Positions 36,018 to 44,480 of a stretch of DNA of 64,000 nucleotides are shown in pieces. Numbering within the stretch: position 1 is the first letter of the stretch; each line of letters opens with the position of its first letter. The position numbers and the translations under genes are program-made. The notes under the pieces are model-generated. The model saw nothing but the letters and a program-made list of their open reading frames with translations. It did no database searches and had not been told where the DNA came from. Origin of the DNA: Micromonospora rifamycinica (lineage in GTDB: Bacteria; Actinomycetota; Actinomycetes; Mycobacteriales; Micromonosporaceae); assembly GCF_900090265.1 (NCBI RefSeq), contig NZ_LT607752.1:3472001-3536000 (forward strand), written 5' to 3'.

Positions 36018-37834
36018 GCACCGGTCCCGCCCCCACCGAGCGGGCCGCACGGGCCGCCCCCACCGAGCGGGCCGCACGGGTCGAACGGCCCGAGCGGGTG
36101 GTGCTGCGGCTGGCCCGACCGTACCTGGGTCGGCTGCTCGGGGCCGGGCTGCTCGCCTCGGCCACCGAGTTCGCCGGGCTGGCCCTGATGGCCACCGCCA
36201 CCTGGCTGCTGATGAGCGCCGCCGGCCAGCCACCGCTGGACCGGCTCACCGTCGCCATCGTCGCCGTCCGGGCGCTGGCCGTCAGCCGGGGCGTGCTGCG
36301 GTACACCGAGCGACTCGCCGGCCACGACGCCGTCCTGCGCCTGGTCACCGACGTCCGCGCCCGGGTCTTCGCCACCCTCGCCGCCCGCCCCGGCCGGGCC
36401 GTCCCCCGCACCGGCGACGCCCTGAGCCGGCTGGTCTCCGACGTGGAGGCGGTCCAGGACCTGCTGCTGCGGGTGCTCGTCCCGGGGGCGGCGGCGGCCC
36501 TGGTCGGGGTCGCCGCCGTCGGCGGGGCCGCGCTGATCTCGCTGCCCTCCGCCGGGGTGCTCGCGGTCGGCCTGCTGGTCGCCGGGGTGGCGCTGCCGAT
36601 GCTGGCCACCACGTTGACCCGACGGGCCGCCGACGAGGTGGCGCCGCTGCGCGGGGCACTCGCCACCGACGCCGTCGACCTCACCCAGGGCGCCGCCGAC
36701 CTGGCCGCCTTCGGGGCGACCGGCCAGGCGTTACGGGCCGCCACCCGCCGCGCCGACCGGCTGGCCCGGCTGGAGCGCCGGCTCGCCGCGACCGGGTTCG
36801 CGGTGGACGCGGCCGGGGTACTGGTCGCCGGACTGACCGCCGCCGGGGTCGTGCTCACCGCCCTGCGCGCGCAGGTGGGCGGGGTGCTGGTGGGCGTACT
36901 CGCGATCGGTGCCCTCGCCGCCGTGGAGATCGCGCTGGCGCTGGTCGGCGCGGCCCGGCAGCGCACCCAACTGCGCGCCGGCCTGTCCCGGGTCGCCGCC
37001 CTGCTCGACGAGCCCGCGAGCCGGCCGCCCCGACGCCCGGAGCCGGCGGCCCCGGACGCCGCCACCACCCTCGGGTACGACGTCCGCTTCCACGGGGTCG
37101 TCGTGCGCTACCGGGAGGGTGCCGCGCCCGCCCTGGCCGGGATCGACCTCGACCTGCCCGCCGGCCGGCGGATCGCCGTCGTGGGCCCCAGCGGGGCCGG
37201 CAAGAGCACCCTGGCCGCGGTGCTGACCGGGGCGGTGGTGCCCGACGCCGGCCGGGTCACCCTGGCCGGGCGGGACGTGTCGGCGTACCCGCCCGCGGAG
37301 CTGCCCCGGGCGATCGGCGGGCTGCTCGCCGAGGCGTACGTCTTCCACGCCTCGGTACGGGAGAACCTGCTGCTCGGCCGACCCGACGCGGGCGAGGCGG
37401 AGCTGGCCGACGCGAGCCGGGCCGCCGGCCTGCTGGACTGGGTGCGGGAGCAGCCGGACGGTTGGGACACCCTGGTCGGCGAGGAGGGCGGGCAGCTCTC
37501 CGGCGGGCAGCGGCAACGACTCGCGCTGGCCCGCGCACTGCTCGCCGCCCCCGGCGTGCTGGTGCTGGACGAACCGACCGAGGGCCTCGACCCGGCCGCC
37601 GCCGACGCGGTGCTCGCCGGGGCGCTGGCGGCCACCCCCGTCGGGCACTCGGTGCTGCTGATCAGCCACCGGCTCAGCGGGCTGGCCGGGCTGGACGAGG
37701 TCGTGGTCCTGGACGCCGGACGGGTCATCCAACGTGGACGGCACGCCGACCTGGTGGCGAGCCCCGGCTGGTACCGGGACCAGTGGTTGCTCCAGCAGGC
37801 CGCCGAGCGCGGATACCTGGCCCTGACACCCTGA
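36014..37834 (+). CDS. cydC: ABC transporter subunit CydC
   Basis: A 606-residue half-transporter that pairs with CydD. A 25-residue N-terminus repeats the unit A-P-T-E-R-A-A-R twice, then six helices (about 35-300) and an ATPase with Walker A GPSGAGKST (about 392), signature [15 protein letters not shown] and Walker B VLVLDEPTEGLDP. The ATG overlaps the cydD stop. The N-terminal duplication is visible in the DNA as a near-perfect 27-bp direct repeat around 36033-36085. Confidence 0.92.
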   Translation: MSTGPAPTERAARAAPTERAARVERPERVVLRLARPYLGRLLGAGLLASATEFAGLALMATATWLLMSAAGQPPLDRLTVAIVAVRALAVSRGVLRYTERLAGHDAVLRLVTDVRARVFATLAARPGRAVPRTGDALSRLVSDVEAVQDLLLRVLVPGAAAALVGVAAVGGAALISLPSAGVLAVGLLVAGVALPMLATTLTRRAADEVAPLRGALATDAVDLTQGAADLAAFGATGQALRAATRRADRLARLERRLAATGFAVDAAGVLVAGLTAAGVVLTALRAQVGGVLVGVLAIGALAAVEIALALVGAARQRTQLRAGLSRVAALLDEPASRPPRRPEPAAPDAATTLGYDVRFHGVVVRYREGAAPALAGIDLDLPAGRRIAVVGPSGAGKSTLAAVLTGAVVPDAGRVTLAGRDVSAYPPAELPRAIGGLLAEAYVFHASVRENLLLGRPDAGEAELADASRAAGLLDWVREQPDGWDTLVGEEGGQLSGGQRQRLALARALLAAPGVLVLDEPTEGLDPAAADAVLAGALAATPVGHSVLLISHRLSGLAGLDEVVVLDAGRVIQRGRHADLVASPGWYRDQWLLQQAAERGYLALTP

Positions 37835-37901
37835 CCGACCGGGACGCGGGTCCGGGAATCTCCCCGACGCGCCGGGGCGCCGGCCGTGGCAGGGTGGTGC
37901 C

Positions 37902-38573
37902 ATGCGCGCCTGCGACGAGGTGGGGATCGACGAGCGGCTCCGTGACCTGACGTCCCGGCTGCACGGCCCGAAGCGGATGAAGACCGAACTGCTCCGCGAG
38001 GTGCGGGACGCGCTGCACGACGCGACCGAGGCGTACCGGGACGGGGGGTTGCCGGCGCGGGAGGCCGAACGGCGTGCGGTGGCCGACTTCGGGACGCCGG
38101 GTGAGCTGGTCCCGGCGTACCAGGCGGAGCTGGCCGCCGGGGCGCTGCGCGGGCTGTCCCGGCGGGCGCTGGGGATCGCGGTGGTGCTGTCGGCCGGCGG
38201 GGACCTCACCTGGCAGGGGTCGAGTTGGAGCGACGGCGGGACGCCTCCTCCGGCCGGCTACCAGCTGCTCTCCGCGTCGCTGAACGCGGTCTGGCTGGCC
38301 GTGGCCGGGCTGGCGCTGGCCATCCTGCTGTCCGGACGCTGGGCGGCCCGGCGGGGACGGGCCGGCACGCCGGCGGGTCGGCTGCTCGGGCTGGGGCTGG
38401 TCGGCACGCTCGCCTTCGGTGCGGTCGCCGGGACGGCGCTCTTCGGCTGGTCGGTCGGGCTGTGGGAAGCCGCCGTGACCTGGCCGCCGATGATCGTCGG
38501 TGCGGTGCTGGCCGGTGCCGCGCACTTCTCGCTGTTCCGGGCCACCCGTTCCTGGCTGACCGCCGCCCGCTGA
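37902..38573 (+). CDS. Permease-prefix-domain membrane protein
   Basis: A 223-residue protein. The N-terminal 75 residues are the helical 'permease prefix domain 1' type (LTSRLHGPKRMKTELLREVR, then AREAERRAVADFGTPGELVP), which is commonly found before membrane domains in actinobacteria. About four transmembrane helices follow (85-105, 130-150, 160-185, 195-215). Function unknown. AGGGTGG lies 5 bases before the ATG. Its neighbour is a PadR-type regulator in convergent orientation; such pairs are often functionally linked. Confidence 0.75.
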   Translation: MRACDEVGIDERLRDLTSRLHGPKRMKTELLREVRDALHDATEAYRDGGLPAREAERRAVADFGTPGELVPAYQAELAAGALRGLSRRALGIAVVLSAGGDLTWQGSSWSDGGTPPPAGYQLLSASLNAVWLAVAGLALAILLSGRWAARRGRAGTPAGRLLGLGLVGTLAFGAVAGTALFGWSVGLWEAAVTWPPMIVGAVLAGAAHFSLFRATRSWLTAAR

Positions 38574-38673
38574 CCGGCGACGCGGTACACCGTGGCCACC
38601 GGATGCCCCGGGTCGCCTCCGACGACCGGCGGCGGTGCCGGGCGGGCAGCCCGGCCGTGGCCGGGCGGCGGGA

Positions 38674-39015
38674 TCAGGCGGGTGAGGGAGCCGGGCCGGC
38701 CGGGTCGAGGAAGCGGCCGACGGTGGCGCTGAACTCACGCCAGCCGGCCCGCTCGCCGGCCAGTGCGCCCCGACCGGAGTCGGTGAGCCGGTAGGTACGC
38801 CGCTCCCGGCCGTTGACGGTGCTCCAGGAACTGGCCACGTGCCCGGCCCGCTCCAGTCGGCGCAGCGCCGGGTAGATGGTGCCGGTCGGCAGGTCGAGCT
38901 GGCCGTCGCTGCGGGCGCGCAGCGCCTCGATGACGGCGTAACCGTGCAGTTCGCCCTGCTCCAGCACGGCCAGCAGCAGGGCGTCGAGGTGGCCGTGCAG
39001 CGCCTGAGCCTTCAT
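38674..39015 (-). CDS. PadR family transcriptional regulator
   Basis: A 113-residue winged-helix repressor with the PadR pattern: LLLAVLEQGELHGYAVIEAL, then LPTGTIYPALRRLERAGHVAS and a wing ending GRERRTYRLTDSGRGAL. A short C-terminal helix (AGWREFSATVGRFL) mediates dimerisation. A small dyad (GTAG-TTACG-CTAC) sits just before the start codon. It probably controls its own promoter and the convergent membrane protein gene. Confidence 0.92.
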   Translation of the reverse strand: MKAQALHGHLDALLLAVLEQGELHGYAVIEALRARSDGQLDLPTGTIYPALRRLERAGHVASSWSTVNGRERRTYRLTDSGRGALAGERAGWREFSATVGRFLDPAGPAPSPA

Positions 39016-39032
39016 GCGTAGTTACGCTACTT
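39016..39032 (-). promoter_or_regulatory. Dyad at the padR start
   Basis: GTAG at 39018-39021 and CTAC at 39027-39030 form GCGTAGTTACGCTAC, an imperfect 6-bp dyad 3 bases ahead of the ATG. It is placed where an autoregulatory PadR operator would act on a leaderless promoter. Confidence 0.4.
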
Positions 39033-39185
39033 GTCAGTCGGTCGGACCGCCAGCGATCGCCGGTTTCGACCGCCGTCGGGGTGCGGGGTCGGCCGATGGA
39101 CGGACGCCCATTAGGGTATGTGCCCAGAGTCACTTGGCAGCCGCGGTGCCGCCAAGTGGGCAACCCGACGCACACGGAGGTCAGC

Positions 39186-40124
39186 GTGGCCCGCCAGTCG
39201 CCCCAACGGCCCGACGCCGACGAACCCGAGCTCGGCGACACCGACGGGCCGGACCTGGAGCCCGGCACGGTCGACCGCTCGCTCTGGGACGAGTTCGCCA
39301 TCGACCCGGTCGAGATCGCCCTGCCCGCCGGCACCGGTTTCACGCTCCGGGCGTACCGGCCCGCGCGTGAGCTGACCCCGACGGACGTCGCCGAGCGCGA
39401 CGAGGACGACCCCTTCCTGGCCCGCCGCCAGGTCGTCGAGACCGAGGACGACGAGGAGGTGGTGATCCTCGACGAGGAGTTCGCTGCCCTCTCGGCCGGG
39501 GACGACGAGGACGACGCCGACCGCAAGGACGACGACCGCAAGGACGACGCCGACGGCAAGCACGACGCCGACGCTGCCGACGCCGACGACGACGACGCCG
39601 CGGAGGCTGACGCCGACAGCGCCGACGAGGACGACGACGAGGAGGTGCCGGTCTTCCTGAGCCACAAGGGCCGGCTGCTGTTGTTCAAGACGCCCGAATC
39701 GCTCGTCACCTTCATCCGGTCCGGCGCACCCAACGATCTGTCTCAACTGGACGGTTGGAATGAACTGTCCGAACGGGTGGAGCCGGCCGACATCGCCCCG
39801 CGCGACGAGGACACCTACGAACTCGACCTGGTCGTCGAGAACCTGCGCGGCGGGCACGACACGTGGGATCCGACCCTCCTTATCGAGGCCGGCGAGGTGG
39901 CCCGTGACCTGTCCTATGCCCTGCGGCTACCCGCCGTGCTCGACATGCTCTCGGCCGGTTCCAGCCTGGACGACCTCGACGAGGCGCTCCGCGCTTCTGT
40001 CAACGGCGGAGTCGGTGGATTTCTCGGCCGTAGGCGGCTGAAGAAAATCGGGGCACAGACCGCAAGTCTGGGATGGCGCACCATTGTCGGCAAGATCTCT
40101 GCCGTCGTGGACTGGCGCGACTGA
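39186..40124 (+). CDS. Highly acidic conserved protein of unknown function
   Basis: A 312-residue soluble protein. The N-terminal part is Pro/Asp/Glu-rich; residues 95-160 are an Asp/Glu/Lys/Ala low-complexity run (units like DDRKDDAD), encoded by GACGAC-type repeats. The C-terminal 150 residues look folded: VPVFLSHKGRLLLFKTPESL, then VTFIRSGAPNDLSQLDGW and a conserved-looking ELDLVVENLRGGHDTWDPTL. I know no motif for an enzyme; similar actinobacterial proteins have been loosely labelled as primase or primosomal, which nothing here supports. The GTG at 39186 has an ideal GGAGG 6 bases upstream. It is followed 66 bp later by the transposase-like gene. Confidence 0.7.
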   Translation: MARQSPQRPDADEPELGDTDGPDLEPGTVDRSLWDEFAIDPVEIALPAGTGFTLRAYRPARELTPTDVAERDEDDPFLARRQVVETEDDEEVVILDEEFAALSAGDDEDDADRKDDDRKDDADGKHDADAADADDDDAAEADADSADEDDDEEVPVFLSHKGRLLLFKTPESLVTFIRSGAPNDLSQLDGWNELSERVEPADIAPRDEDTYELDLVVENLRGGHDTWDPTLLIEAGEVARDLSYALRLPAVLDMLSAGSSLDDLDEALRASVNGGVGGFLGRRRLKKIGAQTASLGWRTIVGKISAVVDWRD

Positions 40125-40189
40125 CCCTGAGCGGGGAGCATCAGTGGCTGGCAGAGAATAGACCTGTGTCCCGGGAGGAGGACGACGCC

Positions 40190-42757
40190 GTGGCGCTCGT
40201 GCGCGTGTACTGCGGTCTGGCCTCGGCAGATCCGGCCGACCGACCGGCCTCGGCCGGATCGACGCTGACGTCCGCCGTGGTCGACGACGCAGGCCGTCTG
40301 CTGCATGTCTACGAGATCGGTGACGACGCGGCGGGCTACGCCCAGCTCGTCACGCTCCTCGTGGAACGGTCGGGCGGGCCGAGCGGCGTGGCGATCGCCG
40401 CCGACAGCGACGACCACGCGGTCACCTCGCTGCTGAGCGCGGCCGGTCGTCCACTGGCCATCGCCGACGACGACTCGGTCGACGACTTCGCCGAGCGGTT
40501 CGCCGACGACGACTCCCTGGAGGAGATGCAGTCCGCGCCGGCCGAACGGCGGGCGGTGGGCCTGGCCCGCGCCCTCCAGGCCGGCGCGCTCTCCGCGGTC
40601 ACCCTCCCGGCCTCCCGGGATCTGGCCGGCTTCAAGCAGGTCCTCGCCGCGCACGCCGCGCTGTCCAGCGGCCGGCACTCCGCTGCCGTGGCGCTGCGCG
40701 AGGTGCTCCGCGAGCTCTACCCGGCCGCCCTGCGGGCGTACCCGGACCCGGCCGAGCCGGTGGCGTTGGCCGTCCTGGACGCGCTGCCCGAGCCGAACAT
40801 GCTCGGCGGGACCTCGGCCCGGGGCCGCGACCTGTCGGTGGCCGCCGACGCGGTGACCGCGCAGCTCACCGCCGACGGAGTGGCCGAGGCCGGGGAGATC
40901 GAGGCAGCGGTCACCGCGCTACGGGTGGCCATCGCCGAGACGCCGCGCCGGGCCACCGTCAACCGGGCGCTCACCTCCGCCGTGGCCGAGACCGTCCGGC
41001 AGTCGGTCGCCGCGGTACGTGCCTGCGACGCCGGCTGCGAGGCGCTGGTGAGCGCGCTCAGCACCCGGGTCAGCGCCCCGAGCCCGCTGGGCCGCCGGGC
41101 CGCCGCCCGCCGCGGCGAGCAGGTCGGCGAGTTGACCGGCATCAGCGGCACCGGCACCGGTCTGCGTCCACTGCGGCCCGTCGAGCCGGCGCCGCCCGTC
41201 CCGACCGGCCGGCGCAGCCGCCCCGAGCCGGTCCCCGGCGGGGCGACACCGACCGCACCCCGGCCGCTCGGTCCGCCGCCGGTCGCCCCCGCCCCGGTCG
41301 CCCCGCCGCCCGTAGCTCCCCGCCCGGTGACCCCGGCGGCCGTGTCCACGCTGCCGACCTCGGCACCACCCGGACGCGTCGACCCGGCGGCCCGATCGGC
41401 GTCGGACGCCCCGACCACGATGATCCCGCCGATCCGGCGGGGGATGGACGCACCGGCCAACCGGCCGGTCTCGGCCCCACCGCCGCCTCCGCCGGGCATC
41501 ACGCCGATCGCCCCGGCGCAGCGTGGCAACGTGCCGCCCGCCGAGGCCGGTGAGCCGTTCCGGCCGACGCTGACCACGGCCGCTATCAACAACGCCCGGG
41601 CCGAACGGCAGCGCACCGTGATCCCGCCCCGGCCCAAGACGACCGGCGCGCTCTCGACGCCCACCGGCGGCTTCAGCGCGACCGACCTGAACGTGCCGGT
41701 GCCGATCTCCCGGCCCGAGCCGGAGCCCACCGCCCCGCCGGGCTCGCGGGCGAACTGGCCGCTGGTCAACAACCCCGAGGACCCGGCCGCCAGCTCCGCC
41801 GACAACCCGGTGGTCCCGGCGTACGGTGAGCGGGCCGGCCGCCCGGGGGACGCCCCTGCCGACCCCGGGGCCGGGCGTCGGGTCACCCCGCCCTGGCTCG
41901 CCGACGACCTGCCCCAGGAGCCGCCGATGCTGCGGCTGGTGGAGCCGCCGCCGCTGGCCGACCGGGCGCTACGGGACGGCCTCGACACCGCCGACACGCA
42001 CCTGGACACTCCGCCCCTGCGCCTGGTCGACCGGGAGGAGGCCGGCCGGTCCGCCCGGCCCGGCCGGTCCGAGCGTCCGGAACGCCTCGACCGGGCGGAA
42101 CACCTGGACCGCCCCACCCGGGTCGACCGTCCCGGGCGGCTCGACCGCCCCGACCGGGCCGCGCGCCTCGACCGCCCCGAGCGGCTCGACCGTCCCGAGC
42201 GGCCGGAACCCCTGGACCGTCCCGAGCGGCCGATCCGCAGCGAACGGGCCAGCCTGGACCGTCGGCCGGAGCCGGTCGAGCGCCGTCCCCCGCCGATGGA
42301 GCACCGGCCGCCGCCGGTTTCCGACGAGGGCGACGGTGATCTGCTGATCTTCGCCCAGGCCAAGTCGGCGTGGTTCGTCGGGCACGGCGACGAGAGCGAC
42401 CTGGAGTGGTCGTCCACCGCGGACACCGGCTGGCAGGCCGCCGAGAAGGTGGCCCGTCCGGCGGTGGGTGCGGAAACCCCTGCCGGGCTGCCCAAGCGGG
42501 TTCCCCAGGCCAACCTGGTGCCCGGCTCACCGCTGCGCGAGGAGCGTCCGCTGCGCATCGTCCGGGACGCGGCGAGCCTCGCCGAGAACACCACCGGCTA
42601 CTTCCGGGGTTGGCGGCGGGGACAGGAGATCGGCGGCTTCGCGGTCGGCGGTCGGCCGGGGCGTGAGGCCGCCGGCGGCTGGGACTTCAGCCGGGATCCG
42701 ACCGAGCGGGACGACGACCGGGAGTACGAGTTCCGCTCCGCCGGCTACCGGTCCTGA
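40190..42757 (+). CDS. Large protein with IS110-transposase-like N-terminus, proline-rich centre and conservon-type C-terminal tail
   Basis: An 855-residue protein. The first 330 residues distantly resemble the N-terminal RuvC-like part of IS110 transposases (a VALVRVYCGLASAD strand, then SAVVDDAGRLLHVYEI and GVAIAADSDD), but the usual first-strand G-I-D-V catalytic Asp is missing. The centre (about 390-720) is Pro/Arg-rich, with runs of DRPERLDRPE-like units. The C-terminal 130 residues contain KSAWF (about 727-729), GWQAAEK, GLPKRVPQANLVPG (about 766) and a final FRGWRRGQE. This tail matches the tail of the nearby CvnA-like kinase. I infer a domesticated transposase-derived protein linked to conservon signalling. 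GTG at 40190 chosen (GGGAGGAGG upstream). Confidence 0.6.
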   Translation: MALVRVYCGLASADPADRPASAGSTLTSAVVDDAGRLLHVYEIGDDAAGYAQLVTLLVERSGGPSGVAIAADSDDHAVTSLLSAAGRPLAIADDDSVDDFAERFADDDSLEEMQSAPAERRAVGLARALQAGALSAVTLPASRDLAGFKQVLAAHAALSSGRHSAAVALREVLRELYPAALRAYPDPAEPVALAVLDALPEPNMLGGTSARGRDLSVAADAVTAQLTADGVAEAGEIEAAVTALRVAIAETPRRATVNRALTSAVAETVRQSVAAVRACDAGCEALVSALSTRVSAPSPLGRRAAARRGEQVGELTGISGTGTGLRPLRPVEPAPPVPTGRRSRPEPVPGGATPTAPRPLGPPPVAPAPVAPPPVAPRPVTPAAVSTLPTSAPPGRVDPAARSASDAPTTMIPPIRRGMDAPANRPVSAPPPPPPGITPIAPAQRGNVPPAEAGEPFRPTLTTAAINNARAERQRTVIPPRPKTTGALSTPTGGFSATDLNVPVPISRPEPEPTAPPGSRANWPLVNNPEDPAASSADNPVVPAYGERAGRPGDAPADPGAGRRVTPPWLADDLPQEPPMLRLVEPPPLADRALRDGLDTADTHLDTPPLRLVDREEAGRSARPGRSERPERLDRAEHLDRPTRVDRPGRLDRPDRAARLDRPERLDRPERPEPLDRPERPIRSERASLDRRPEPVERRPPPMEHRPPPVSDEGDGDLLIFAQAKSAWFVGHGDESDLEWSSTADTGWQAAEKVARPAVGAETPAGLPKRVPQANLVPGSPLREERPLRIVRDAASLAENTTGYFRGWRRGQEIGGFAVGGRPGREAAGGWDFSRDPTERDDDREYEFRSAGYRS

Positions 42758-42771
42758 CAAAAACCCACGCT

Positions 42772-42802
42772 GGCCGGGCACACCGAGATGGTGTGTCCGG
42801 CC
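42772..42802. terminator. Hairpin after the transposase-like gene
   Basis: A 13-bp stem (GGCCGGGCACACC 42772-42784; GGTGTGTCCGGCC 42790-42802, one G-T pair) with a 5-base loop, 15 bases after the stop codon at 42757. Confidence 0.7.
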
Positions 42803-42876
42803 GGTCACTGTGGTGCCGGCTCCCCTGAGGCGGGCGACCCGACCGGCCTGCCGGGCGTGCGCTCCGACGGGCGCGG

Positions 42877-42953
42877 GCGCTCTGGCCGTCCCCCCTCGGA
42901 CACGGCCGGCGCTCTGGCCGTCCCCGCGGGCAGCCCGGCGCTCTGGCCGTCCC
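42877..42953. repeat. Three direct copies of a 16-bp sequence between convergent genes
   Basis: GCGCTCTGGCCGTCCC occurs identically at 42877-42892, 42909-42924 and 42938-42953 (steps of 32 and 29 bp), with different spacers. It lies in the 252-bp gap between the transposase-like gene and the CvnD-type GTPase gene. Role unknown. Confidence 0.85.
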
Positions 42954-43009
42954 TACACGCGGACGCGCCCGGTCACGGCCGGAGCCGCCACCGGGCGCGT
43001 CGAGATCGG

Positions 43010-43603
43010 TCAGGCCGGTGCCGCCGCGCGCGAACGACGCATGGTCAGCACGTACTCGACCAGCGAGATCAGCACGTGCTTGGTCGACTCGCGGTTACGG
43101 GCGTCGCAGGCCACCACCGGGACGTCGGTCGAGATCGCCAGCGCGTCCCGGACGTCCTGCGGGTCGTGGTACTGCATCCCGTCGAAGCAGTTGATGGCCA
43201 CCAGGTACGGCAACCGCCGGTGCTCGAAGAAGTCGATCGCCGCGAAGCAGTCGGCCAACCGGCGGGTGTCGACCAGGACCACGGCGCCGATGGCGCCCCG
43301 GACCAGCTCGTCCCACATGAACCAGAACCGCGTCTGACCGGGCGTCCCGAACAGGTACAGGATCAGATCCCGGTCGATCGAGATACGGCCGAAGTCCATC
43401 GCCACCGTGGTCGTCGTCTTGCCCGGCACCTGCCGGGTGTCGTCGACGCCCACGCCCGCGGAGGTCATGATGGCCTCGGTGGTCAGCGGTGTGATCTCCG
43501 AGACCGAACCGACCAGCGTCGTCTTGCCGACGCCGAACCCACCGGCGATAACGATCTTCGCCGACGTCACGCGCCCGTTCGGGGCAGGCGGTCGCTGCGA
43601 CAT
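43010..43603 (-). CDS. Conservon GTPase (CvnD-like, Ras/MglA-type ATP/GTP-binding protein)
   Basis: A 197-residue small GTPase. Seen are the P-loop AGGFGVGKTTLVGSVSEI, switch region VPGKTTTTVAMDFGRI, DLILYLFGTPGQTRFWFMW (G3, with the common TPGQ), and NCFDG in place of NKxD. The C-terminal helix ends in a basic and Ala-rich tail. In streptomycetes the CvnABCD operons work like a bacterial G-protein coupled system, with CvnD as the GTPase near the membrane. It is the last gene of the operon here: one base separates its ATG from the stop of the DUF742 gene. Confidence 0.92.
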   Translation of the reverse strand: MSQRPPAPNGRVTSAKIVIAGGFGVGKTTLVGSVSEITPLTTEAIMTSAGVGVDDTRQVPGKTTTTVAMDFGRISIDRDLILYLFGTPGQTRFWFMWDELVRGAIGAVVLVDTRRLADCFAAIDFFEHRRLPYLVAINCFDGMQYHDPQDVRDALAISTDVPVVACDARNRESTKHVLISLVEYVLTMRRSRAAAPA

Positions 43604-43604
43604 G

Positions 43605-43982
43605 TCAGAGCCTGCGAAGTCCACTCAGCACCCTCTCCAGCAGTTCAGTGCCCACCGCGTCGTCCGAGTCGTCCAAGATGGTCGGCTCGTGGACCGCGAC
43701 CAGGCCGTCCGTCGCCATGTCGGCGATGAGCACCCGGGCCACGCCGAGCGGAAGCTGCATCCGGGCCGCGATCTCGGCCAGCGACTGCACGCGTCCGTCA
43801 CACAGCGCGGCGATGTACTGGTGCTCCCGGCCCTGACCGCCGTTGCCACCGGCAGCAGCGCGACCGCGCACCGTCGTCTCGACGAGCGCCTCCAGGGCGA
43901 TGTCGAGCCGGGGACGGGTACGACCACGGGTCACGGCGTACGGTCGGACCAACGCGCCTGTCGGTTCGTCACGATCGATCAT
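43605..43982 (-). CDS. Conservon DUF742 protein (CvnC-like)
   Basis: A 125-residue DUF742 protein: LVRPYAVTRGRTRPRLDIAL, LEALVETTV, a winged-helix-like core (LCDGRVQSLAEIAARMQLPL, GVARVLIADMATDGLV) and a final LERVLSGLRRL. In streptomycete conservons CvnC interacts with the other components. The ATG at 43982 is chosen; a perfect AAGGAGGTGA lies upstream, slightly far (11 bases). A Gly-rich loop (AAGGNGGQGRE) sits mid-protein. Confidence 0.93.
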   Translation of the reverse strand: MIDRDEPTGALVRPYAVTRGRTRPRLDIALEALVETTVRGRAAAGGNGGQGREHQYIAALCDGRVQSLAEIAARMQLPLGVARVLIADMATDGLVAVHEPTILDDSDDAVGTELLERVLSGLRRL

Positions 43983-44075
43983 GTAGCCGCTCACCTCCTT
44001 CGCACCCGACACCGGCTCTCACCCGGTGGAACCCGTCGTTGTTGTCGTCCCGTGCCGACCGGATGGCCAGCCCGA

Positions 44076-44480
44076 TCAGCCCATCATCCCGACAGCCGTA
44101 CGGGCCTGCGGGGTGAGCGCGTCACCCACCCGGTCGACCAGCAACGCCATCTCGTAGCCGACCTGACCGACGTCGCAACTGCGGGCGGCCAGCACGGCGA
44201 ACGACGAGCCGTCCGAGATGGACATCAGGAACAGGAAACCGTTGTCCATCTCGACGACGGTCTGCAGCACCGCGCCGCCCTCGAAGCAGCGGGCCGCCCC
44301 CTGGGTCAGGCTGACCAGGCCGGACGCGATCGCGGCCAGCTGGTCGGCCCGGTCCCGGGGCAGGTCGCGCGACGAAGCGAGGAGCAGGCCGTCGGCGGAT
44401 ACCGCGACCGCGTGCGCGACACCCGGCACCCGGTCGGCGAAGTTGGCCAGCAGCCAACCAAGATCCTGCGTAGTTGTCAT
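44076..44480 (-). CDS. Roadblock/LC7 domain protein (CvnB-like)
   Basis: A 134-residue roadblock/LC7 protein: [57 protein letters not shown], and [15 protein letters not shown]. Roadblock proteins of conservons act as GTPase-activating or scaffold partners of the CvnD GTPase. The ATG overlaps the end of the kinase gene (ATGA), so the two are coupled. A 93-bp gap follows before DUF742. Confidence 0.95.
   Translation of the reverse strand: MTTTQDLGWLLANFADRVPGVAHAVAVSADGLLLASSRDLPRDRADQLAAIASGLVSLTQGAARCFEGGAVLQTVVEMDNGFLFLMSISDGSSFAVLAARSCDVGQVGYEMALLVDRVGDALTPQARTAVGMMG

Noticed and set aside
33492..36233. 913-codon minus-strand frame across cydB and cydD
   Set aside because: Low-complexity Arg/Gly/Pro/His translation with no domain; cydB and cydD on the plus strand explain the codon bias.
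40190..42757. Intact IS110-family insertion sequence
   Set aside because: No C-terminal transposase domain, no flanking repeats, missing first catalytic Asp and fusion to a conserved signalling tail.
42877..42953. Possible CRISPR-like array
   Set aside because: Repeats are only 16 bp with 13-16-bp spacers, three copies, and no cas genes nearby; direct duplication is simpler.
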